From Microbulbifer flavimaris (GTDB taxonomy: Bacteria; Pseudomonadota; Gammaproteobacteria; Pseudomonadales; Cellvibrionaceae), in the NCBI RefSeq assembly GCF_001641755.2, contig NZ_LRFG02000001.1, positions 434,001-498,000 on the forward strand: DNA of 64,000 nt. Reading direction: 5' to 3'. The position numbers were made by a program, and so were the translations under genes. Positions 53,867 to 61,474 of this stretch are shown piece by piece. A model generated the notes under the pieces. That model was not told where the DNA came from. It saw nothing but the letters and a program-made list of their open reading frames with translations, and ran no database searches. How positions within the stretch are numbered: position 1 is the first letter of the stretch; every line of letters begins with the position of its first letter.

Positions 53867-54616
53867 CTATAGCTGCCAGCCGAAGGTTTCCAGCAGCGTC
53901 AGAAACTCTCCGCGGGGCGCTTCACGCAGCACCAGTGTTTCACCGGTGACAGGGTGAGGCAGCTGTAGCTCGATGGCGTGGAGTAATAAGCGACTGCAGC
54001 CCAGGTGTTCCGCAAAAAAACGGTTGTGTGTTGATTTGCCGTATTTGGGGCAGCCGATAAGCGGGTGTGAAATATGCTTGAAGTGACGCCGGATCTGATG
54101 GCGGCGTCCTGTCTTCAACTGTACTTCGACCAGGGAATATCGGCTGGTGGGATAGCGGTCAACTTCGCACGGGAGCTCGATGGTTTCAAGCCGCCGGAAC
54201 AGGGTGACGGCCTCCTGTCGCGGTTGATCGGCCCTCGGTCGTTTCCTCTGGTGCTTGAAATCATTCACCGGTGGCAACGGGTGATCGATGATCCCTTTTT
54301 CCGGACAGTAGCCCCGGCATACGGCGACATATTTCTTCACCGCCCTCTCACTTTCCAGTAGCGACTGCGCCTTTGCTGCCACTTCACCGCTCTTGGCAAA
54401 CAGAATGACGCCGGACGTGGGTTTGTCCAGGCGATGGATGGGGTACAGGTAGGTGCCCGTTTGGTCGCGCAGGTACTGGAGCAGGAACCGGGTCTCGTGC
54501 CGATCGATGCTCGATCGGTGCACGAGCCAACCCTCTGGCTTGTAGGCCGCCACGAGATCTGCATCTTCATAAATCACTTCCGGGGGCCCGACAGCTTTCT
54601 TATCGGCTTGTGTCAT
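53867..54616 (-). CDS. truC: tRNA pseudouridine(65) synthase TruC
   Basis: A 249-residue RluA-family pseudouridine synthase. The catalytic aspartate is in YLYPIHRLDKPTSGVILFAKS, and the KTGRRHQIRRHFKHISHPLIG segment is the usual RNA-binding loop of this group. The length and the N-terminal VIYEDADLVAAYKPEGWLVH match TruC, which modifies U65 in the T-stem of some tRNAs. It is convergent with the efflux operon and 20 bases downstream of a YchJ-like gene on the same strand. Confidence 0.9.
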   Translation of the reverse strand: MTQADKKAVGPPEVIYEDADLVAAYKPEGWLVHRSSIDRHETRFLLQYLRDQTGTYLYPIHRLDKPTSGVILFAKSGEVAAKAQSLLESERAVKKYVAVCRGYCPEKGIIDHPLPPVNDFKHQRKRPRADQPRQEAVTLFRRLETIELPCEVDRYPTSRYSLVEVQLKTGRRHQIRRHFKHISHPLIGCPKYGKSTHNRFFAEHLGCSRLLLHAIELQLPHPVTGETLVLREAPRGEFLTLLETFGWQL

Positions 54617-54635
54617 GGGTAGTCACTGTTCCGGA

Positions 54636-55016
54636 TCAGGGCCACTCTGAGAGCGGCTCGACGTAGACCCAACGTTTTTTGTGGAGCTTGAACAGGGAGA
54701 TTTCATGCAGAGCCCGCTCACTGTCACCGTCACGGAACCAGGCCCGGAACTCCACCACTGAGCGTTTCAGGCCCTGCTTGCTGCGCACCACCTCAAGGCG
54801 GGTCCACTCGGTATTCAGATCCTCCGCGCTGAGTTCAGGGCGTGTGTCTGGGTGCCAGGTCTGCCGCAGGTAGGGCAGGTTGCCCATCACATAAGCCGTG
54901 TAGCGACTGCGCATCAGGGCTTCCGCCGACTGCGGGTAAGCCTTGCCGGAGAGGTAGAGGCCACAGCAGCGATCAAATGGCTTTCCGGTCCCGCAGGGGC
55001 AGGGGGAATCGGTCAT
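54636..55016 (-). CDS. YchJ family SEC-C motif protein
   Basis: A 126-residue protein with an N-terminal zinc-binding SEC-C motif (CPCGTGKPFDRCC) and a short NTF2-like C-terminal domain (UPF0225/YchJ family). The function is unknown in the family. The ATG at 55016 is chosen because GGAGAG lies six bases upstream and the SEC-C motif follows at once; an ATG at 55031 is also in frame. It is probably cotranscribed with truC. Confidence 0.9.
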   Translation of the reverse strand: MTDSPCPCGTGKPFDRCCGLYLSGKAYPQSAEALMRSRYTAYVMGNLPYLRQTWHPDTRPELSAEDLNTEWTRLEVVRSKQGLKRSVVEFRAWFRDGDSERALHEISLFKLHKKRWVYVEPLSEWP

Positions 55017-55202
55017 GTGGTTACTCTCCATACTTGCTGCAAACGGCGATTGCAGGCTTGCCGTTGGGGCTCGGCCTGCGGGGCGCCATTTTGCGGCAGG
55101 GTGGTGGAAATCTCCAGATGCGGTACTGCCAGATCGGTTTGCCTGCAGCGGCCCATGGGATATCCTCCAGAGTGTTTGAATGACTCGTAGAGAAGAATAA
55201 TC

Positions 55203-55964
55203 ATGCCCAGAGCCATATACCGAACAGTTTTATCACTCGTTGCATTACCGTTGGCGATGCTCTGCTCCCCTGCCAGTGCCGATATCCCGGCGGACTCCGA
55301 ACAGCTGATCATCACCCTGACACGTGACTGGGATGCGCCAACGGGCCACGCTTTCCGCTTCGAGCGCCGCGGCGACCGCTGGCATCAGGTGGGCATGGAG
55401 ACACCGGTGAATGTGGGGCGCGCTGGCCTGGCCTGGGGCATCGGCCTGCATCCGCAGCAGCCCGGTCAGCAGAAGGTGGAGGGCGATGGTCGTGCGCCGG
55501 CGGGCATATTTCGCCTGGGTGACGCGTTTGGTTATGGTGCGGAGCTGGCCACTGGCCTGAACTATCAACCCATGTCCGCGGAACACTACTGCATCGACGT
55601 GAAGGGTTCCCCCTACTACAACCAGACTGTGGACGCCGGGGAAGTTGGTGCCGAGGCTGTTCGAGGCTCCAGTGAGGGAATGCGCCGGGATCTCCATTAC
55701 GGCGACGACCAGTATAAAAAGGGGATTTTTGTCGCGCACAACCCCAAGAACGTGGATGGGGCGGGGAGCTGTATTTTTATTCATCTCTGGAGCGGACCGG
55801 GTGAGCCCACTGCCGGCTGCACGGCTTATGCAGAACCGGCACTGGACGACGTCCTGCTGTGGCTGCAGCGGGATGCAAACCCGCTCTATATCGCCTTGCC
55901 AAAAGCATCCTACAGGGCGTTGCAGGAAGACTGGCAGCTGCCCCAGGTACGATGGTCACAGTGA
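55203..55964 (+). CDS. L,D-transpeptidase-like secreted protein
   Basis: A 253-residue protein with a signal peptide (LSLVALPLAMLCSPASA). A YkuD-like L,D-transpeptidase domain has the catalytic region FIHLWSGPGEPTAGCTA, with the histidine and cysteine of the family and the usual G-C-T/S context. It would act on peptidoglycan peptides in the periplasm, or be a related amidase-type enzyme with the same fold. The secreted hydrolase gene that follows overlaps its end by 13 bases, suggesting a shared transcript. Confidence 0.85.
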   Translation: MPRAIYRTVLSLVALPLAMLCSPASADIPADSEQLIITLTRDWDAPTGHAFRFERRGDRWHQVGMETPVNVGRAGLAWGIGLHPQQPGQQKVEGDGRAPAGIFRLGDAFGYGAELATGLNYQPMSAEHYCIDVKGSPYYNQTVDAGEVGAEAVRGSSEGMRRDLHYGDDQYKKGIFVAHNPKNVDGAGSCIFIHLWSGPGEPTAGCTAYAEPALDDVLLWLQRDANPLYIALPKASYRALQEDWQLPQVRWSQ

Positions 55965-56788
55965 TCCGATCAAGCCGCACTTTCAGGTTGTTGCCGGTAC
56001 TGCTCGCTTTTCTCTCGGGAACTGTCGCCGCGGCCAGCAACCTCGAATGGCAAATTCAGAACTCCCTTTGGTCTCGTGCGAGCGCAGATACGCAGGTCAC
56101 AGGGCATGATGGGACTCTCCTGGTATTGTTCCCGGGTTACTCCGTACAGCGGCGCTGGGCCGAGCAATGGGCTGAGGCTTTAGCGGTAAGCGCCGAGGCC
56201 AGGGACGTGGCGGAGATCTGGGTCTTTGCCGGGCCGGAGTCGGTATTTTATGAATCGCGGGCGTTGCCGGTTGCGGCCAGCCTCGATCGACTGCAGCGGG
56301 GAAGGAAGTTCGAGCGGGTTGTAGTGGTTGCGCATTCCAGTGGCAGCTTTCCTGCGCATCTATGGCTGAATCAATTGTCTCTCAGGGCGGCGCTGACGCA
56401 GCGTTACCGTGACCGTGTCGATTATGTCAATCTCGATGGCGGCAGCGGGGAAGGGCTTCCCGGTGGCGACCTCTCGCTCAGCAATGGCGCTCTCGCGATG
56501 GCTGGGCAATGGCTCGCTGTATCGGTGCGGGACAGTGCCACTGGCAGTTTTTCCGCCAATCATGAGGATATGGTTGCTTTGGCCTCAAGGCACCCTGAAC
56601 AATTTACCCATCGCCTCCTCGAAGCTGAGCCCGGTTGCTCAGCTGGGGCTGGTTGGTGTCTGCACGATGTGCCGATCAATCGCCGGCCACACAATAGCGA
56701 GACTTTTGATCTCCAGCGCGACTACACGACATTCAACTCCGGGCATCCCGTCAACACGGACTGGTGGCCGACGGGTTCAGAAAAGTGA
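55952..56788 (+). CDS. Secreted alpha/beta-hydrolase-like protein
   Basis: A 278-residue protein with an N-terminal signal peptide (LLPVLLAFLSGTVAAAS). The sequence VVVVAHSSGSFPAHLWL carries a nucleophile elbow (AHSSG, close to GxSxG), so a serine-hydrolase role is possible. An aspartate and histidine later in the chain could complete the triad, but I cannot place them with certainty. The start is taken at ATG 55952, overlapping the transpeptidase gene; a GTG at 55961 is another option. The substrate is unknown. Confidence 0.65.
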   Translation: MVTVIRSSRTFRLLPVLLAFLSGTVAAASNLEWQIQNSLWSRASADTQVTGHDGTLLVLFPGYSVQRRWAEQWAEALAVSAEARDVAEIWVFAGPESVFYESRALPVAASLDRLQRGRKFERVVVVAHSSGSFPAHLWLNQLSLRAALTQRYRDRVDYVNLDGGSGEGLPGGDLSLSNGALAMAGQWLAVSVRDSATGSFSANHEDMVALASRHPEQFTHRLLEAEPGCSAGAGWCLHDVPINRRPHNSETFDLQRDYTTFNSGHPVNTDWWPTGSEK

Positions 56789-56928
56789 TTGCGCATCGCC
56801 CGGCCCGATGGATCCCATCGGTGAAGCATTTTGCCCTCCGGGAAGTTCCCCTCTGAAGTCACCACGCATGACCAGAAAGTGGTGGCTCGCCGTTCACTGG
56901 CCGCTGTAAAAGGATCGAACAGCTCTCA

Positions 56929-56965
56929 ACTCTCTTTTCTTTCTTTTCTTTTTTTCCTTTCTTTC
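56929..56965. repeat. 37-base pure pyrimidine tract
   Basis: An unbroken run of C and T (repeated CTTTT units) in the gap ahead of the M14 peptidase gene. It could form an unusual DNA structure or act in the mRNA leader. Confidence 0.75.
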
Positions 56966-57053
56966 CATTTACTCATTGCATCCCCTTCATGAGTTATGGA
57001 ATATTTTATTCAGACAGTCTTTTGAAAAATCAATAACGAGAAGAGTGTGAAAC

Positions 57054-58460
57054 ATGGCCAGACGATTTTCCCTGTTGCTGGGTGTACTCCTGACCCTGTG
57101 CAGCGCCCAGCTGCTGGCAGCGGCTGGAGGCAAGACCTACCTGGACTACAAGGTTCCCGGCCTCGACAAGGCGGTAATCCGGCAGGGGGATATCTTGCCG
57201 CTGGTGCAGGAGCTGCGAAAATCACCGTTGCTGCGGGTTGAGGAAATCGCACATTCCTACGAAGGGCGTCCCATTGTCAGCATTGCTATCGGGCAGGGGG
57301 ATACACGGGTAATGATGTGGTCCCAGATGCACGGTGATGAACCCACGGCTACGCCGGCGCTGTTCGATTTCCTCGCTTATATCACCGCACCAGAGCAGGC
57401 CAAATGGCGCGAGGGTTGGATGGATGATCTGACCCTGGTGATGGTTCCCATGCTCAACCCGGACGGTGCCGAGCGGAATACTCGCCACAATGCACAGAGC
57501 TTTGATGTAAATCGCGATGCCAAGGCGCTGCAGTCTCCTGAGGGGCGTGCGTTGATGAGCCTGGCCAAGTCCTTCGATCCGGACTTCGGTTTCAACCTGC
57601 ACGATCAGAGCCGTCACTACGGCGTGGGGCAGACCGACAAAATGGCGACCATCTCTGTTCTGGCGCCCGCCTACAATGAGGCCCGCGAGGTAAACGCGAG
57701 CCGCGAGCGGGCGATGAAGCTGATCGGCCAGCTGGTGCAGGAGATTGAGCCATTTATCGGTGAGCACGTCGCCAAGTACGATGACACCTATGCCTGGCGG
57801 GCCTTCGGTGACACTTTTTCGGAAATGGGGATCAGCACTATCCTGATTGAGTCCGGTGCGCATCCGAATGACCCCAACCGCCAGGTTGCCCGCCATATGA
57901 ACTTTGAAATGCTGGTGGCCGCCATCGACAGTATTGCCAGCGGCAGTTACGAGTCCGTCTCTGTCGATGTCTATGAAGCGATCCCCTTCAATGAGGAGGA
58001 TGCTTTTGTGGATGTGAAAATTGACAATATCCGCGCTGGCGATGGGAGCGAGGCCTACCGTACCGATATCGCCATCAATCGCCGCTACGGGTCAGTGAGA
58101 GTGGTCGATGCGGGTGACCTGTCCAATCTGCACGGTGCCCTGAGTTTCGATGCCGAGGGTGCCCGTTATCAGGCACCCAAAGCCTACTCCCTCCAGGAGA
58201 CATTGGAATTGACTGATCAGCGCTACCTGGAATTCCTGCGCCGCGGCTACGGTTACTTCGTCGGTGATAGCGAATTATTGGTCAAGGAAACACAGCTCCC
58301 GGTGGTTGTGAATCCGCCAAACCCTCAGGGTGAGCGCCCGGCTCGCCGCCACAGTGCCACTTTCCTGCTCAGCGATGAGTCCGGTGTGCGGCTGGCGGTG
58401 CTCAATGGCGAGTTGGTGGATGTGCGTGGCGGTAATCGCCTGCAGCTGGCTCTCGACTGA
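57054..58460 (+). CDS. Secreted M14 family metallopeptidase
   Basis: A 468-residue protein with a signal peptide (SLLLGVLLTLCSAQLLAAA). The M14 domain has MWSQMHGDEPTATPAL (the zinc ligands H and E) and FGFNLHDQSRHYGVG (the third zinc ligand H), and a likely catalytic glutamate near ISTILIESGAHP. It differs from the M14 enzyme at 38636 in length and in the motif around the first zinc ligands. A beta-rich C-terminal part follows. It should trim peptides in the periplasm or outside the cell. It has its own AT/CT-rich upstream region. Confidence 0.88.
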   Translation: MARRFSLLLGVLLTLCSAQLLAAAGGKTYLDYKVPGLDKAVIRQGDILPLVQELRKSPLLRVEEIAHSYEGRPIVSIAIGQGDTRVMMWSQMHGDEPTATPALFDFLAYITAPEQAKWREGWMDDLTLVMVPMLNPDGAERNTRHNAQSFDVNRDAKALQSPEGRALMSLAKSFDPDFGFNLHDQSRHYGVGQTDKMATISVLAPAYNEAREVNASRERAMKLIGQLVQEIEPFIGEHVAKYDDTYAWRAFGDTFSEMGISTILIESGAHPNDPNRQVARHMNFEMLVAAIDSIASGSYESVSVDVYEAIPFNEEDAFVDVKIDNIRAGDGSEAYRTDIAINRRYGSVRVVDAGDLSNLHGALSFDAEGARYQAPKAYSLQETLELTDQRYLEFLRRGYGYFVGDSELLVKETQLPVVVNPPNPQGERPARRHSATFLLSDESGVRLAVLNGELVDVRGGNRLQLALD

Positions 58461-58475
58461 TAGTCTTTTCCCGTT

Positions 58476-58497
58476 GCCGGAGCCCATGGGCTCCGGC
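58476..58497. terminator. Palindromic hairpin after M14 gene
   Basis: A perfect 22-base palindrome with the arms GCCGGAGCCC and GGGCTCCGGC around AT, followed by a pyrimidine-rich stretch. It is a likely terminator for the M14 peptidase gene. Confidence 0.6.
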
Positions 58498-58698
58498 TCT
58501 TCCCTGTCCCGTCTTCCTCCTCCACCCACGTCACTCACTGCCCTTTGATGCTCCCGGGACGGCATCTGTCAATGGGATTTGCAGCCATCGGCCGCGTCGA
58601 TGGGTTCAAACTGTCCAACTCAGTCCCCCGCCATAAACTATCGGAATTCAATGATTTTGCCGTGGCGCGAGCTATGGCAGCACGGGAATGGTCGACAC

Positions 58699-60102
58699 AT
58701 GAATGACAGCAAACTCTGGCAAGCCGATAAGCGACACTGGATGCACCCCTGGACCCACTTCGATTCATTTCAGGAGGAAGGTTCCCTGATCCTGTCCAGG
58801 GCCAGGGGCAATCGGCTCTGGGATAGCAGTAGCAAGAGCTACTTCGATGCGGTGGGAGGGCTCTGGTGTACCAATATCGGCCTGGGGCGGGAAGAGATGG
58901 CGGAAACCATCGCCGAGCAGGTGCGACAACTGGCCTATGCAAACCCTTTCGTGGATATGGCCAACGAGCCGGCGATCACACTGGCTGCCAAGCTGGCTAA
59001 GCTGGCGCCCGGTGATATCAATCGCGTGTTTTTCAGTTGCGGGGGTTCCACCGCGGTGGATACGGCATTCCGGCTGGTGCATTTCTACCAGAACTGTCGG
59101 GGCAAGCGGGACAAGAAACATATTATCGCCCGTCGCGGTGGCTATCACGGCAGTACTTACGCGGCTATGTCGATCACCGGCAAATCCGGGGACAAGATTC
59201 CGGAGTTCGATTACATCAGCGATACCATTCACCACCTTTCGTGCCCGAATTTTTATCGCGCTCCGCAGGGGATGGATGAGCAGCAGTTCTGTGACTTCCT
59301 GGTGGAGGAATTCCAGCAGAAAGTCGATGAGCTGGGTGCGGACAAAATCGCCGCATTCTTCGCTGAGCCAATCCTGGGCTCCGGTGGCGTCATCGTGCCA
59401 CCGGCGGATTATAACCGGCGCATCTGGGAGCTCTGCCGGGCCAATGACATTCTCTACGTCGCTGACGAGGTGGTTACCGCATTTGGCAGGGTGGGGCACT
59501 GGTTTGCGTCAGAGGACATGTTCGGTGTGCAGCCGGATATCATCACCTGTGCCAAGGGGCTGACTTCCGGCTATCTGCCATTGGGGGCAACGCTTTTCTC
59601 GGATCGTATTTATGAGGTCATTTCCACTGGCGATTCCGATCGCTATTTTGCCAGCGGGTACACCTATTCCGGGCACCCGGTTGCCTGTGCCGCGGCCCTG
59701 AAGAATATCGAGATCATCGAGCGTGAAAACCTCCTGCAGCGGGTTGTCGAGGTGGGTGCCTATTTTGAAGAACGCCTGCAGACCCTGCGGGACCTGCCCC
59801 TGGTCGGTGATGTGCGCGGCAAGCGTTTTATGATGTGCGTCGAGAATGTGCGTAACAAGGCAACGCGGGAAGTCTTTCCGGATAGTCTCAATATTGGCAA
59901 GTGGATTTCAGACCGGGCCGAGGAGAGGGGCCTGATCGTGCGACCCATTGTGCACCTGAATGTCATGTCCCCACCTCTCACCATGGATCACGAGGAGGTG
60001 GACTTCGTGGTGGAGAAACTCGGCCAGGCCATCGAGCAGACCCATCGGGACCTGGTTGCCGCCGGCCACCTGCCATCCTCGACCAGCGCGGTGGCAGGAT
60101 AA
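58699..60102 (+). CDS. Class III aminotransferase
   Basis: A 467-residue PLP enzyme of the omega-amino-acid aminotransferase group. It has RVFFSCGGSTAVDTAFRL (cofactor phosphate site), YVADEVVTAFGRVGHWF (PLP-ring aspartate) and the PLP lysine in ITCAKGLTSGYLPLGA. Such enzymes move an amino group from a terminal amine (putrescine, beta-alanine, taurine, 4-aminobutyrate or an aromatic amine) to pyruvate or 2-oxoglutarate. The substrate cannot be read from sequence alone. The ATG at 58699 (MNDSKLWQADKRHW) is preferred over an ATG at 58579. It is convergent with a LysR gene. Confidence 0.9.
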   Translation: MNDSKLWQADKRHWMHPWTHFDSFQEEGSLILSRARGNRLWDSSSKSYFDAVGGLWCTNIGLGREEMAETIAEQVRQLAYANPFVDMANEPAITLAAKLAKLAPGDINRVFFSCGGSTAVDTAFRLVHFYQNCRGKRDKKHIIARRGGYHGSTYAAMSITGKSGDKIPEFDYISDTIHHLSCPNFYRAPQGMDEQQFCDFLVEEFQQKVDELGADKIAAFFAEPILGSGGVIVPPADYNRRIWELCRANDILYVADEVVTAFGRVGHWFASEDMFGVQPDIITCAKGLTSGYLPLGATLFSDRIYEVISTGDSDRYFASGYTYSGHPVACAAALKNIEIIERENLLQRVVEVGAYFEERLQTLRDLPLVGDVRGKRFMMCVENVRNKATREVFPDSLNIGKWISDRAEERGLIVRPIVHLNVMSPPLTMDHEEVDFVVEKLGQAIEQTHRDLVAAGHLPSSTSAVAG

Positions 60103-60115
60103 AGTCTTCCCAGGA

Positions 60116-61033
60116 TCAGGCGGGTTCGGCCTCGGCTGCAGCCAGCACGCAGGAGATCTCATCGATCAGGCTCTGTCCGGCCGGCCCCAGTGCCTTGCGG
60201 CGGGACCAGATCAGGTCCGTGCCGTAGGGGTAAGGGGTCAGCTGGAAGTCAGTGGGCAAAACCTTGATAGTGCCGGCGTCCAGATAGGGGCGCGCGATAT
60301 GCAGTGGCACAAAAGCCCAGCCCAGCCCCGCGGTGAGCAACTTCATGAACAGGGAATAGCTCTCCAGGTACCAGATTCGGTCACTGAGGTCGTTCTCCGG
60401 CAGGGAGCCCTGGTCACCGGCGGCGCTGATTCGCAAGTGCAGGTGGTCGTGCAGGTCCTGGCTTGAGACCGATTCCTGCTCGGCTATGGCATGTTGAACC
60501 CCTGCGACCAGTACGAAGCTGCAGCTACCCACTCCGCGGAAGTCGAAGTCCTCCGGATAGTCGCCCTGGCTGAGGATAATTCCGATATCGGCCGCTCCCT
60601 CCCGCACCAGTTTTGCGGCGGAGTCGCCGGAGGCGTGCAGAAGATTGAGAGAGACGGTGGAGTAGCGCTGGTAGAATGGCGACAAGCCCCGCACCAGCCG
60701 ATTCAGGTCGATAGCGGATTCATCAATTGCCACCGTGATGGACTCTTCCAGCCCGGCGCTCAGGCTGTGGCTCTTGGCTTCAAAGCGGGAGTAGGAGTTC
60801 AGCAGGGCGCGTACATCCTGCAGCAGGGCGCGGCCCTGGGCAGTCAGCTTCGGTTCCCGGCCGGATCGATCAAACAGCTGCAGTCCCGTGTCGATTTCCA
60901 GGTTGCTGATCAGTCCGGAGATCGTTGACTGGGCCTTGCCCAGGCTCCGGGCAGCGGCAGAAAACGAGCCACTGCGCGCGGCAGCCTCAAAGGCCTCGAG
61001 CTGCTCCGGGGCAATAAAGAAACGGGAATCCAT
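60116..61033 (-). CDS. LysR family transcriptional regulator
   Basis: A 305-residue LysR protein. The helix-turn-helix is at about residues 10-66 (FSAAARSLGKAQSTISGLISNLE), and a two-lobed effector domain follows. The gene is divergent from the TonB receptor at 61475 and convergent with the aminotransferase, so either could be its target. A perfect T-N11-A dyad is in the region upstream of its start. Confidence 0.9.
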   Translation of the reverse strand: MDSRFFIAPEQLEAFEAAARSGSFSAAARSLGKAQSTISGLISNLEIDTGLQLFDRSGREPKLTAQGRALLQDVRALLNSYSRFEAKSHSLSAGLEESITVAIDESAIDLNRLVRGLSPFYQRYSTVSLNLLHASGDSAAKLVREGAADIGIILSQGDYPEDFDFRGVGSCSFVLVAGVQHAIAEQESVSSQDLHDHLHLRISAAGDQGSLPENDLSDRIWYLESYSLFMKLLTAGLGWAFVPLHIARPYLDAGTIKVLPTDFQLTPYPYGTDLIWSRRKALGPAGQSLIDEISCVLAAAEAEPA

Positions 61034-61474
61034 CGGGTACTCCAGCGTATTGTTATTCTGCTCTCTACCATCCAGCTGAGTCTATAGCTGACATCGGCAT
61101 TGCCGATAGTTGGGACTCTATCAGGCCCGGTTTCCGGTGAAAAGCCCGCATTTGAAGTGGATTGTAGAGCGAAAATTGAGCAGCGAGGGGTTGTCCTGTT
61201 GCGTTGTGCACTGGGATTTATGGAAAAGTGCCTTCGGCTCATTTTATTGAAATAACACTATTTTGATGTTCAAAACAGGTGCCCACGAGGTCTTTTCGGT
61301 TGATATGCGCACTGAGGCGGTGCACCCGTGTCTCCCCTGTTCACTTGTCAAACATCTATCGGTGGGGGCGATGGTTGATATTTTTTTATTGGAGGTTTTG
61401 TGAGTGATGCTCTGGGCATGGGTGGAGGAGTTCGAGCGCCCGGTCAAAACTCCAAGATATGAAAGGAATAGGGT
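61034..61474. other. 440-base region between LysR and third TonB receptor
   Basis: Holds a LysR-type dyad at 61093-61107. No ORF is convincing. The receptor promoter is expected here but I cannot place it. The 20-base block shared by the other two receptors is absent. Confidence 0.4.
61093..61107. promoter_or_regulatory. LysR-type operator candidate (T-N11-A)
   Basis: ATCGGCA, T, TGCCGAT is a perfect 7-bp inverted repeat that contains T (61094), eleven bases and A (61106). It lies 60 bases upstream of the LysR start, the normal place for an autoregulatory and target-activating site. Confidence 0.6.
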
